Shown: one piece after another, positions 9,271-17,233 of the stretch | How the letters are laid out: each line of letters starts with the position of its first letter | Numbering within the stretch: position 1 is the first letter of the stretch | Source: JAOZTV01 sp965371805 | Lineage (GTDB): Bacteria; Acidobacteriota; Aminicenantia; UBA2199 | NCBI GenBank assembly: GCA_965371805.1 | Contig: CBDUZW010000003.1 | Span: forward strand, 1-64,000 | Length of the DNA: 64,000 nucleotides | Direction of reading: 5' to 3' | The notes under the pieces: model-generated | Database searches by the model: none | Told to the model about the DNA's origin: nothing | The model's input: the letters and a program-made list of their open reading frames with translations, nothing else | Position numbers and translations under genes: made by a program

Positions 9271-10481
9271 CTATTTTATTATATTTGTGAGAATATTTGG
9301 ATCCAGTAGTGGTATCCCTATTAAATGTTTAATTCCTAGTAGTTTACATTTTGAAACATCTTCAACATTAATCTTTTGAGAAATTAAAATTACTATATCA
9401 ATTTTATCCAATAGATTCAAAGAGTAAAGTTTTTTCAAATAATCAAGAATATTATTATTGCCTATCAAATAAGGTAGAACTAGATATTTTGGGCTGGATT
9501 TTCTCAAATTCATACTCAACTCTAATGGATTTTTGCATTTTATCCACTGACAATTAGAGAGCTTACTGAGAAAACTAATATTCGGTAAAAGCTCTTCCCC
9601 CATTGATAACACTGTAAAGGGTTTAGGTTGTTTCAAGTCAGGTTTTACTATAATTGGTTTAGGTGTAGGTACTACGTTAGACTCATCTTTAGTCTCTTCA
9701 CTTTTAGACATCGAATTCTGTTTGTCTTCTATTTCCCGCCTCTTCTTACGTGACCGTTTGAAAAGTTTAAATTCTCGAATCCGCGATGAGATAAAATGTT
9801 TGATTTCCTTTTTTGCTGCACCAGGCATAGATTTAAATTTAACTGCAATCATTGAACCACCAGCTGTTTTTACCCGGATCACCTTACCCTCTGTATCAAA
9901 TTCCTTTACTCCTGGAATCCCTTTTACTCTAACCAGCATCACAGGTTGATTTGGTGTAAATAAAGCAGGACTGGCCCTCAGCTCCTTTTCATCAGACAGA
10001 TTTACTACTCGTATAATACTGGCACAAATACCGCCTTCACTAATAGAAACCGCTTTTCCTGTAACACCAATACCCTGCCCAAATGATTCAAGAATAGAAA
10101 CTGAAACAGCTTCTCTTGCAACAAAAGTGGTTCGTGGATATTCACGCCTCTCTTTAGGAATAATATATTTTGGTATTTCAACATATTGCTTATTATTATT
10201 AATAATTAGTTTTGATGGAAAGGAAAACCACATTTTGTCCATAGCAAATCCACAGAGAGCAGATTTATCATTAAAATTCTCAAATTCCATTTTTTGATCT
10301 ATTAAAATTAACCCTTTTTTCTCGTCAAGTGAATATACATTACATTGGAGAGAGACATTTGATATTGAAACCTCAATAGTTTTTCTCATAGCAATAATTT
10401 CATCCAAAAAACCTAATATCTCATCTTCCAGATTGATAGAGCCAGTTGGAATATTTGTTTTTTTTTACTAAAAAAACCCAT
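9271..10481 (-). CDS. PilZ-domain protein with receiver-like C-terminus; apparent frameshift near the start
   Basis: A cyclic-di-GMP binding PilZ domain (YcgR-like N-terminal barrel plus PilZ) is followed by a charged linker and a receiver-like fold without an obvious phosphoacceptor. Counting from a TTG at 10407, the PilZ motif RxxxR is Arg88-Arg92 (REYPR); the second motif reads SISEGG (121-126), with Ser in place of the usual Asp/Asn. The uninterrupted frame has no good start: candidates are TTG at 10407 or ATG at 10389. The sequence upstream keeps coding character back to a T9 run at 10458-10466 (A9 on the coding strand); one more base there would join it to ATG 10481, which has GAGGTG just upstream and would give a start MGFFSKKK. 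I therefore give 10481 as the probable true start, with a one-base deletion or sequencing error. Confidence 0.8.
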
Positions 10482-10601
10482 CAATAACACCTCTACTTTA
10501 ATTATCCCCTATATAATATAATAATATAAAAAAAAAAACAATACTTTATTCAAAGCAAGAGCATATTTGATGTATTTTTACCACTATATCCTGAGTAGGT
10601 A

Positions 10602-11969
10602 CTAAAATATTTTACCAGGATTTAATAGATTTTCGGGATCAAAAGCTCGTTTTATATCTTTAAACAAATTTAACTCCACATCACTGAATTGAAACGACAT
10701 GAATTCTTTTTTTGAAATACCTATTCCATGTTCACCTGAGATTGATCCACCAAATCTCACAATATATTTGAATATTTTTTCTAATGCATTTTCAGCTTGA
10801 GCCATCTCTCTCTTATCGTCCGGATCAACCATGATATTTGTATGAATATTTCCATCACCAAAATGTCCGAAAAGAATAATTAACAAGTTCAACTCTTTTG
10901 CAATATTGTTAATAAAATTGACTGTCTCAGGTATTTTATTGACAGGGACCACAATATCCTCATTGATCTTTTTGGGTCTCAATTTAGCAATTGCAGGTGA
11001 GATATTTCGTCTTAATTCCCAAATTTCCTCTTCCTGTTTTTTGTTTTCTGCTGACATATAAAATATGGTTTCATTATTTAGTAAATTTAGAAGTTTGCCT
11101 TTTCTATTTTTAACATCTTCGGAGTTTCCATCTATTTCAATTATTATTGAAGCATTTACCCTCTTATCAAGTTTTATTCCAAGATGATCACAAGCAGCAT
11201 CCATCGATGATCTATCCATGAATTCAAGTACAGAAGGTGCAATTCCACTTTTTATTATCAAGTTTATAAATTCAGAGCCTTTTGTCAGAGAGTTGAAATC
11301 AATTCTGAATAATTCTTTTTTTTCTGGCAGTGGAATCAATCTTACAATTATTTTTGTAATAATAGCAAGAGTCCCTTCTGATCCAACCAATATGGATTTC
11401 AGATTATATCCTGCAACATCCTTTATGATACCTGAACCTGCCCTTATTTTTTCACCGTTTATCAGAAACCCTTCAAGCCCCAATATATAATTGCCCGTAA
11501 CACCATATTTAAAACACCTGGGGCCTCCTGCATTTTCAGCAACATTGCCTCCAATTGTACTTGTTTTTAAACTTGCCGGATCCGGTGGATAATAAAGTCC
11601 TGATTTTTCACATTTTTCCTGTAATTCAAGAGTTATTACACCCGGTTCTACCTCTGCAGTATAATTGTCAACATTAATGTTTACTCTGTTCATCTTTGTA
11701 AAAACAAGAACAATCCCCCCTAATACAGGCAGTGCTCCGCCAGAGTACCCCACTCCAGCACCTCTTGGGGTAATTGGTATTTTATATTTAAAAGCTATTT
11801 TTAGCAGGCTTTCAATATCCGCTTCATTTTCAGGTAGAACAACTAAATCGGGTAAAAAATGATTCCCGGTTGCATCATAAGAGTAGGTATATAAAATCTC
11901 TTTACTTTTAAATATTTTCCCTTTTCCCAGTTTTTTTTTAATTTCTTTATAAGCATTTGAATTTATCAT
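10602..11969 (-). CDS. glcD: FAD-linked oxidase, glycolate oxidase GlcD / D-lactate dehydrogenase type
   Basis: An FAD enzyme oxidising a 2-hydroxy acid such as glycolate or D-lactate. The FAD-binding half contains PRGAGVGYSGGALPV, EPGVITLELQ, PPDPASLKTSTIGGNVAENA and GSEGTLAIITKI; the cap half contains the metal/substrate motifs FGHFGDGNIHTN and GSISGEHGIGISK. These match the GlcD subunit family closely. ATG at 11969 is preferred because it has AAGGA six bases upstream; the frame opens slightly earlier at TTG/ATG codons without such a site. No GlcE or GlcF partner lies next to it, so the natural electron acceptor is not evident. Its first bases overlap the end of a decayed transposase fragment upstream. 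Confidence 0.92.
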   Translation of the reverse strand: MINSNAYKEIKKKLGKGKIFKSKEILYTYSYDATGNHFLPDLVVLPENEADIESLLKIAFKYKIPITPRGAGVGYSGGALPVLGGIVLVFTKMNRVNINVDNYTAEVEPGVITLELQEKCEKSGLYYPPDPASLKTSTIGGNVAENAGGPRCFKYGVTGNYILGLEGFLINGEKIRAGSGIIKDVAGYNLKSILVGSEGTLAIITKIIVRLIPLPEKKELFRIDFNSLTKGSEFINLIIKSGIAPSVLEFMDRSSMDAACDHLGIKLDKRVNASIIIEIDGNSEDVKNRKGKLLNLLNNETIFYMSAENKKQEEEIWELRRNISPAIAKLRPKKINEDIVVPVNKIPETVNFINNIAKELNLLIILFGHFGDGNIHTNIMVDPDDKREMAQAENALEKIFKYIVRFGGSISGEHGIGISKKEFMSFQFSDVELNLFKDIKRAFDPENLLNPGKIF

Positions 11970-12198
11970 GTTTTTCCTTATAATTATCATCAATTTCCCA
12001 ATTTATTGGGTTTTCTTTAATATATTTTCTAATTTTATCCAATTCAATCATATCTCTGATTATTCGTTCATAAAAATTCCTTTGCCATAATTTTTTATAA
12101 AATGGATTCCAGGATTTATCCCTGACACCATCTATATATATTTTTGTAACAAAGGTCTTAAATTGTTTAATTATTTTCGACAATGATTTTATTTTTAT
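11947..12198 (-). pseudogene. C-terminal remnant of a REP-associated tyrosine transposase (RAYT, IS200-like)
   Basis: About 83 residues, including LWQRNFYERIIRD and IRKYIKENPINWEID, match the C-terminal part of RAYT/Y1 transposases. The N-terminal catalytic region (HUH motif and tyrosine) is missing, and the frame runs back into the REP pair and then out of frame into the ParE gene, so no functional start exists. RAYTs mobilise or maintain REP palindromes, and one such pair lies directly against this remnant. The stop lies inside the glcD start region. I treat it as a decayed gene. Confidence 0.75.
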
Positions 12199-12289
12199 CG
12201 TAGGGGCAGACCACTGTGCCTGCCCTTTCTTATTATTTTGATTATTATCTGGACCAATATTAGGGCGGACATGGTGGTCCGCCCCTACG
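12199..12289. repeat. Pair of inverted REP palindromes (BIME-like)
   Basis: Two GC-rich arms of about 27 bases (12199-12225 and 12263-12289) are near-perfect inverted copies, both starting CGTAGGGGC at their outer ends and separated by 37 AT-rich bases. Each arm is itself palindromic: the right one pairs GGGCGGAC with GTCCGCCC, the left one GGGCAG with CTGCCC. The composition stands out strongly from the surrounding AT-rich DNA. The right arm abuts the 3' end of the ParE toxin gene and could act as a transcript terminator or stabiliser. The adjacent RAYT remnant supports the REP assignment. Confidence 0.85.
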
Positions 12290-12592
12290 TTATTTTGCAA
12301 TTTCCAATTCATCAATTTTAAACAATCTATGCCCCTCAAATACTGTTAAAATTTCAATTGTTTTATTATTCACTCTATAAACAATCCTATATTTTTTTAC
12401 AATAATTTCTCTTATATCTGTATTTGAAAAATCAGGAACAACTCTTCCAATATTTGGATTATCCAAAATCGGTTCACAGGATTTAATCAGGTAATTTACA
12501 AATGTTTCTGCTCTTTCGGGATTATTTGATCCGATAAATTCCTCAATTTCATTTAATCTCTCTAGAGCTTCCTTTGTCCATATTAATGTCAT
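12290..12592 (-). CDS. ParE/RelE-family toxin of a type II toxin-antitoxin pair
   Basis: A 100-residue protein of the ParE/RelE fold. Features seen: the N-terminal segment WTKEALERLNEIEEFI, the central PNIGRVVPDF, and the typical end strand pattern REIIVKKYRIVYRV followed by EILTVFEGHR. ParE-type toxins act on gyrase and RelE-type on ribosome-bound mRNA; the sequence alone does not choose between them, though the arrangement resembles ParE more. Its ATG overlaps the antitoxin stop by 4 bases (ATGA), which is the classic translational coupling of such pairs. Its 3' end touches the REP pair. Confidence 0.88.
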   Translation of the reverse strand: MTLIWTKEALERLNEIEEFIGSNNPERAETFVNYLIKSCEPILDNPNIGRVVPDFSNTDIREIIVKKYRIVYRVNNKTIEILTVFEGHRLFKIDELEIAK

Positions 12593-12882
12593 TTAAAGTT
12601 CTTTAAACCCCTTCTTTTTATCAGTTCAGCCTTCAACTCTTCTGTACTATAAGTATTACCTGCCTCAACATCGGATAAACCCCTGTTTATAGAATTGTGA
12701 AAGGATTTTCTATAAATAAGATCATCATATTCAGAAGGTGAAATTAACACTCCTGCCGGTCTTCCATTTTGAGTTATCACTAAGGGATTTCCAGTATTCT
12801 GAACATTTTTTATCCACTTAGATAAACCTGTTTTAAACTCACCTATTGGGATAATTCCATCTGACACATTTAACCTGTTCAT
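12589..12882 (-). CDS. Phd/YefM-family antitoxin
   Basis: A 97-residue antitoxin: the N-terminal DNA-binding part contains IPIGEFKTGLSKWIKNVQNT and the signature PLVITQNGRPAGVLISPSEYD, and the C-terminal tail (STEELKAELIKRRGL) would neutralise the toxin. I place the start at ATG 12882 because GGAGG lies five to six bases before it; an earlier in-frame ATG at 12894 contains that site itself. It is expected to repress its own promoter, found just upstream. It forms an operon with the ParE-like toxin. Confidence 0.9.
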   Translation of the reverse strand: MNRLNVSDGIIPIGEFKTGLSKWIKNVQNTGNPLVITQNGRPAGVLISPSEYDDLIYRKSFHNSINRGLSDVEAGNTYSTEELKAELIKRRGLKNFK

Positions 12883-12917
12883 GTTTTCCTCCATATTTAG
12901 ACCTGTATTCCAACCTA

Positions 12918-12946
12918 AATATAGTATAGTTTTAAATATATTTCAA
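12918..12946 (-). promoter_or_regulatory. Promoter of the toxin-antitoxin operon
   Basis: On the minus strand, -35 TTGAAA (12941-12946) and -10 TATATT (12918-12923) are separated by 17 bases. Between the -10 box and the antitoxin start lies a weak inverted repeat with TTTAG and CTAAA arms, a possible autoregulatory operator. Confidence 0.5.
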
Positions 12947-13078
12947 GTTTTTTATATTTTTTTATATTAATAGAATAAATGATTTTTGTAATATGAAAAT
13001 TAATCAAGTAGTTTAATCTGAACAAACAATACAAGACATTCATTCCACATTTTCTTAAATATATGTTATATTCCATAC

Positions 13079-14158
13079 ATGAACAATAAAGTATATTTTA
13101 TTAAAATCAATGATAATGAAAGTGATTCAATGATCGCAGAAAAGACCTCTAAAGTACTGAATGATGAAAGCCTGTTGTCATTTATAGCCCCTAAAGATCT
13201 TGTAGCTATCAAAACCCATTTTGGAGAGAAAGATACATCCGGATTTGTCAGGCCAATTGTCTTAAAAAAGATTGCAGAACTGGTCATTGAAAAAAAAGGA
13301 AAACCATTTTTAGCCGAGACTTCAACCCTGTATCGCGGAAATAGATCTAACGCCGTTGACCATATTAAACTGGCCCATGATCATGGATTTTCTTTTGAAA
13401 ATACAGGAATGCCGATCATCATGGCAGACGGATTATTGGGTGACGAAGAGACCGGTGTAAACATTGAAGGAGAATTATTTAAGGAAGTCTTTGTTGCTTC
13501 TCAGATTGAAAAAGCACAATCACTGATTCTTGTTTCCCATTTTACCGGACATTTACTGGCAGGTTTTGGTGCGGCAATAAAAAATCTCGGCATGGGTTGT
13601 GTCAGCCGGAAGGGAAAACTCATTCAGCATTCAACAGCAAAACCTTCGATTAGAGTAAGTAAATGTACCGGATGCGGTATGTGTATGAAATGGTGTCCGA
13701 AAGATGCAATCTCAATGAAAGATAAAAAGGCATCTATAAAGAACAGTCTTTGCATCGGTTGTGGAGAGTGTCTTGCAGTCTGTAACTATGATGCTGTCGG
13801 ATATAACTGGTCGGAAACCTATGAAAATCTGCAGAAAAAAATTGCCGAACATGCACTGGGAGTTACACAGAACAAAAAAAACAAGGTCCTCTATCTGAAT
13901 TTTCTAAACCGGATATCAAAAGAGTGTGACTGTATGGGGAAATATGAAAAGATCTCTGATGATATCGGCATATTGATTTCAACAGATCCTGTCGCAATTG
14001 ACAAGGCCTCCCTGGATCTTTTTTTTAAATATAATAAAGTTAATATTAATGAAAAAGCATTTAATATCCCTTATATGTGTCAAATAGACCATGGCCAGAA
14101 AATAGATCTGGGCAATCGAGAATATGAATTAATTGAATCATCAGCATTCGGTTTATAA
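13079..14158 (+). CDS. DUF362-domain protein with two 4Fe-4S clusters
   Basis: A 359-residue protein of the DUF362 family, which often carries ferredoxin domains. The N-terminal region includes LVAIKTHFGE and LILVSHFTGHLLAGFGAAIKN (in part), typical of the family. Two ferredoxin motifs follow at about residues 198-240: CTGCGMCMKWCPKDAI and CIGCGECLAVCNYDAVG. The biochemical role of the family is not known to me beyond presumed electron transfer. No Shine-Dalgarno sequence is obvious before the ATG. It stands alone; downstream lies the left end of an IS66 element, so any former operon partner may have been displaced. Confidence 0.88.
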   Translation: MNNKVYFIKINDNESDSMIAEKTSKVLNDESLLSFIAPKDLVAIKTHFGEKDTSGFVRPIVLKKIAELVIEKKGKPFLAETSTLYRGNRSNAVDHIKLAHDHGFSFENTGMPIIMADGLLGDEETGVNIEGELFKEVFVASQIEKAQSLILVSHFTGHLLAGFGAAIKNLGMGCVSRKGKLIQHSTAKPSIRVSKCTGCGMCMKWCPKDAISMKDKKASIKNSLCIGCGECLAVCNYDAVGYNWSETYENLQKKIAEHALGVTQNKKNKVLYLNFLNRISKECDCMGKYEKISDDIGILISTDPVAIDKASLDLFFKYNKVNINEKAFNIPYMCQIDHGQKIDLGNREYELIESSAFGL

Positions 14159-14351
14159 AAATACGATTTATTCTATCTTAATTTAACAGAAAAAAGTATA
14201 AGGGAAACATTTCCATCTCTTCAAAAGTGGGCAAAGGAACAACAGTTTTCATCCTGCCACAACAATATCAAAACTAATGTAAGCGATCAATAAACCACAC
14301 CTTCTCACTAGAATAAATCTGTGTCATGATTCACTTTTCAAGGAGGTGGTC

Positions 14352-14717
14352 ATGGCAAGAAGAAAGTCAGCAAGACAAATGGCAGTTCAAAATGAGTGGG
14401 AATCGAGAATAGAGGGTTGGAAGTTGAGTGGCCTTTCCCAAGTAAAATACTGTGATGTAAATAATTTAAATGTTAAATCATTCCAATACTGGCGTAGACA
14501 ATTAAAAAATATGCAGACATCGGAATCTACTAAAGAAAATTCTTATGTAAAAATTGTTGAAATAAAACCTGAAAAACAGATTCAGACAGAGCAATTGAAT
14601 GTCTTTCCTGATTTAGTTCAGATCAAATTTTCATTTAGAAGTTTTCACGTAGAACTGAAAAACAATTTCAGTGAAGATGCTTTAAAAAGGCTTATTAAAG
14701 TTCTAAAGACTGTATAA
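14352..14717 (+). CDS. tnpA: IS66 family accessory protein TnpA
   Basis: The first IS66 ORF, about 121 residues, carries an N-terminal helix-turn-helix region (WESRIEGWKLSGLSQVKYC and SFQYWRRQL) typical of TnpA, which is thought to aid transposition by DNA binding. The start is ATG 14352, with a strong AGGAGG at 14341-14346; the open frame extends to a GTG that lies within this site. The stop overlaps the next start (TAATG), so tnpB is translationally coupled. Confidence 0.9.
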   Translation: MARRKSARQMAVQNEWESRIEGWKLSGLSQVKYCDVNNLNVKSFQYWRRQLKNMQTSESTKENSYVKIVEIKPEKQIQTEQLNVFPDLVQIKFSFRSFHVELKNNFSEDALKRLIKVLKTV

Positions 14718-15070
14718 TGTTTTATTCCCTTTCAGGAGTCAAAGTCTATCTGGTACTCGGAATTACAGATATGCGAAAATCAGTAAACGGCTTATCTATT
14801 ATGGTTTCAGAGCATATAGGCAAAGATCCACTTTCCGGACATCTGTTTGTTTTCTGTAACCGGAGGAAAAATATATTGAAAATTTTATATTGGGAAAGAA
14901 ATGGGTTTTGTTTATGGTATAAAAAACTGGAAAAAGAACTTTTTAAATGGCCAAGGAATGAGTCCGAAGTACTGGAAATAGGCTCAAGGGAGTTAAGGTG
15001 GTTGTTGGATGGATTAGACCTTAAACAGCCCCGAGCATTTAGTAATGAAAACTATTCTGCAATCTTTTAA
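14717..15070 (+). CDS. tnpB: IS66 family accessory protein TnpB (IS66 Orf2)
   Basis: A 117-residue protein with the strongly conserved IS66 Orf2 pattern: GITDMRKSVNGLSIMV, GHLFVFCNRRKNILKILYWE and GFCLWYKKLEKELFKWP. It is required for IS66 transposition in studied members, although its biochemical role is unclear. It overlaps tnpA by one base and precedes tnpC by 60 bases. Length and motifs look intact. Confidence 0.95.
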   Translation: MFYSLSGVKVYLVLGITDMRKSVNGLSIMVSEHIGKDPLSGHLFVFCNRRKNILKILYWERNGFCLWYKKLEKELFKWPRNESEVLEIGSRELRWLLDGLDLKQPRAFSNENYSAIF

Positions 15071-15130
15071 AAGCACTGATAATAAAGGGTTTATGCTGGT
15101 TTTATTAATAAAAACATGCTATAATTATTC

Positions 15131-16717
15131 ATGTTAAAAGAGAGTCAAACAGAGGTTCTTAATAGCGATCTTATGCTGGAAGAACGAGTAAATAATCTCA
15201 ATAAAGAAAATAGTTTTCTTAAAAATCAGAATGAATTTTTACATGAAGAGTTAAAGTTATTAAGATTAAAACTTTATGCAAGACTTTCAGAGAGATTTCC
15301 AAATGAAATAGGCGAAATACAGAGATCCCTTTTTGAAGACTGGCCACAGGAAGTTGAAGAAATTGAACCAGAAGAAGAATCCGTAGTTATTAAAGAACAT
15401 GAAAGGAAAAAGAATGGAAGAAAACCCCTTCCGGAAGATCTGCCTCGTATTGAAATTATTCATGATATTTCCGATGAAGAAAAACAATGTGGTTGTGGAG
15501 CAATAAAAAGTTGTATTGGAGAAGAGACATCTGAGAAACTTCAAATTGATCCTGCAAAGCTCTGGGTTGAATTACATATCCGACCAAAATATGCCTGTAA
15601 ATGCTGTGAAGGTTTAGACGATGATGGTAAAACAGTCAGTATAGCTCCAGTTCCTCCCCAGATAATCCCTAAGAGTTTTGCAAGTCCGAGTCTTGTTGCT
15701 CATCTTATGATCGGCAAATTTTGTGATGCTCTTCCTTTTTATCGCCAGGAACAGCAATTTGAAAGATATGATGTACAAATATCCAGAGCAACGATGTGTA
15801 ACTGGTTTTTTTATGTTGCAGATATCTTAAAGCCTTTGTTAGAGCAGTTACGATTGTGGGTTTTGTCCGGTCCTTTAATAAATATAGATGAAACGCCAAT
15901 GCAGGTTTTAAAAGAACCGGGCAGAGATCCTTCTTCTAAGTCATATATGTGGCTTTTCCGAGGCGTTTATCTTAATAAACCAAGTGTATATTTTCATTAT
16001 TCTTCAAGCAGGGGTGGTAAGGTTGCACAGGACTTTTTAGGAGATTATAAGGGCTACATCCAAACAGATGGATATCAGGGATACAATTTTTTAGATCAAA
16101 GAGAAGGCATTGTACACAGTGGATGCTGGGCGCATGTCCGAAGGAAATTTACAGAGGCTCTCAATGCTTCAGGGAAGAAGAAAAAGGTCCAAAATAAAGG
16201 GAATAGTAAAGCAAATTTTGCATTAAAAAAAATTCAAGATCTGTACTTAATTGAACTTAAAGCTAGAGAGAAGAATTTAAGTGAAGATAAAACCTATAAT
16301 ATAAGACAGGAAAAGTCTGTTCCGATTATAAAAGAATTGGAAGTATGGCTTGAAGAAACACTTCCCAAAATACCGCCTCAGTGTCTTTTAGGAAGGGATT
16401 TAAATTATATGGCAAACCAATGGCCTCTGTTAATAAATTATGTTGAAAATGGGATTGTTCGAATGGACAATAACCTGGTTGAAAATGCAATAAGACCATT
16501 TGCCGTGGGACGCAAGAATTGGCTTTTCGCAGTGTCTCCTAGAGGGGCAGAATCAAGTGCTTTGTTTTATAGCCTGATTGAAACTGCTAAGGCAAATGGG
16601 CTGGAACCATATAAATATTTGAAATATCTGTTTGAAGAATATCCAAAAGCAAAAACTCCAGAAAGAATATTTGATTTATTACCAATGAATATTGATAATC
16701 CAGAGTTGAAAAAATAA
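15131..16717 (+). CDS. tnpC: IS66 family DDE transposase TnpC
   Basis: The 528-residue transposase appears full length. In order it has an N-terminal coiled coil (about 10-45), a zinc-binding region with CGCGAIKSC and CKCCEG, and a DDE catalytic core with acidic residues in NIDETPMQVL, QTDGYQGYNF and NNLVENAIRPF, followed by the family ending GRKNWLF and the C-terminal IS66 tail. It catalyses cut-and-paste or copy-out movement of the element. There is no internal stop, so the copy may be active or recently so. Confidence 0.95.
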   Translation: MLKESQTEVLNSDLMLEERVNNLNKENSFLKNQNEFLHEELKLLRLKLYARLSERFPNEIGEIQRSLFEDWPQEVEEIEPEEESVVIKEHERKKNGRKPLPEDLPRIEIIHDISDEEKQCGCGAIKSCIGEETSEKLQIDPAKLWVELHIRPKYACKCCEGLDDDGKTVSIAPVPPQIIPKSFASPSLVAHLMIGKFCDALPFYRQEQQFERYDVQISRATMCNWFFYVADILKPLLEQLRLWVLSGPLINIDETPMQVLKEPGRDPSSKSYMWLFRGVYLNKPSVYFHYSSSRGGKVAQDFLGDYKGYIQTDGYQGYNFLDQREGIVHSGCWAHVRRKFTEALNASGKKKKVQNKGNSKANFALKKIQDLYLIELKAREKNLSEDKTYNIRQEKSVPIIKELEVWLEETLPKIPPQCLLGRDLNYMANQWPLLINYVENGIVRMDNNLVENAIRPFAVGRKNWLFAVSPRGAESSALFYSLIETAKANGLEPYKYLKYLFEEYPKAKTPERIFDLLPMNIDNPELKK

Positions 16718-16722
16718 ATTTA

Positions 16723-17052
16723 TTATGATATCTTGTAATTTAAAGCGATTAGACGCTTACGAATAATTGAAAGATGTCGTTTCCAAACTCTATTTTTCCA
16801 CCCATAGTTTTTAAATTTATCTATATTAATGTCAATTTGATTAGCTATAAATGTAACAACAGCCAATGGAATTTCATGTTTTTCTTTTGGAACGTATCCT
16901 AAGTAGATAAAAGACTTTAATAAAATAGCGAATCCAATCTGATTTTTTTCTTCCCTTATATTCGGTAGTAGATTTCTTTCACTTTGAGATAATGTAAAAT
17001 ATTCTATTAACTCATTTTTTGATAAAAAAGAACTTATATACGGAAAATTCAT
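16723..17052 (-). pseudogene. N-terminal fragment (DUF4158) of a Tn3-family transposase
   Basis: About 109 residues match the DUF4158 domain that opens Tn3-type transposases: FTLSQSERNLL, QIGFAILLKSFIYLGYVP, and HEIPLAVVTFIANQI. Full proteins of this family run to roughly 950-1000 residues, so about nine tenths are missing. The break coincides with the right terminal repeat of the IS66 element at 16754-16760, and the last codons are read from IS66 sequence. ATG at 17052 has GAGGG upstream, so the original start is retained. A Tn3-type terminal repeat lies about 2.1 kb to the right, beyond an IS110 gene. Confidence 0.8.
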
Positions 17053-17233
17053 AAATCCCTCACAAAGTTCCGATTTACAGCAGTTCCGGAACTTTTATCT
17101 AAATTTTATGATATTTTGACCTCATAATTGTTTGTTCTAGCAAAAAATACTTAATGTGTCAGTTATTACGTTGAAAGTCAACATAATAATTCCCAAAAAA
17201 TATATTTATTTTTATCTTGCATTTTAGTTTTGT

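Larger units (their letters stand above)
14279..16760 (+). mobile_element. IS66-family insertion sequence, apparently complete
   Basis: Three genes in the canonical IS66 order (tnpA, tnpB, tnpC) are bounded by the IS66-type terminal heptamer GTAAGCG: it starts at 14279 on the left and appears inverted as CGCTTAC at 16754-16760 on the right. Beyond the heptamer the two ends are only partly alike. The expected 8-bp target duplication is absent (AAACTAAT on the left, GAATAATT on the right), so the element may have suffered a flanking deletion or recombination. The right end sits inside the frame of a Tn3-family transposase fragment, which it truncates. Confidence 0.85.

Noticed and set aside
14159..14278. 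Protein-like residues after the DUF362 stop, in the same frame, up to the IS66 left end
   Set aside because: The frame has no start of its own and I could not match it to any family; it may be a gene remnant but there is not enough to call it.
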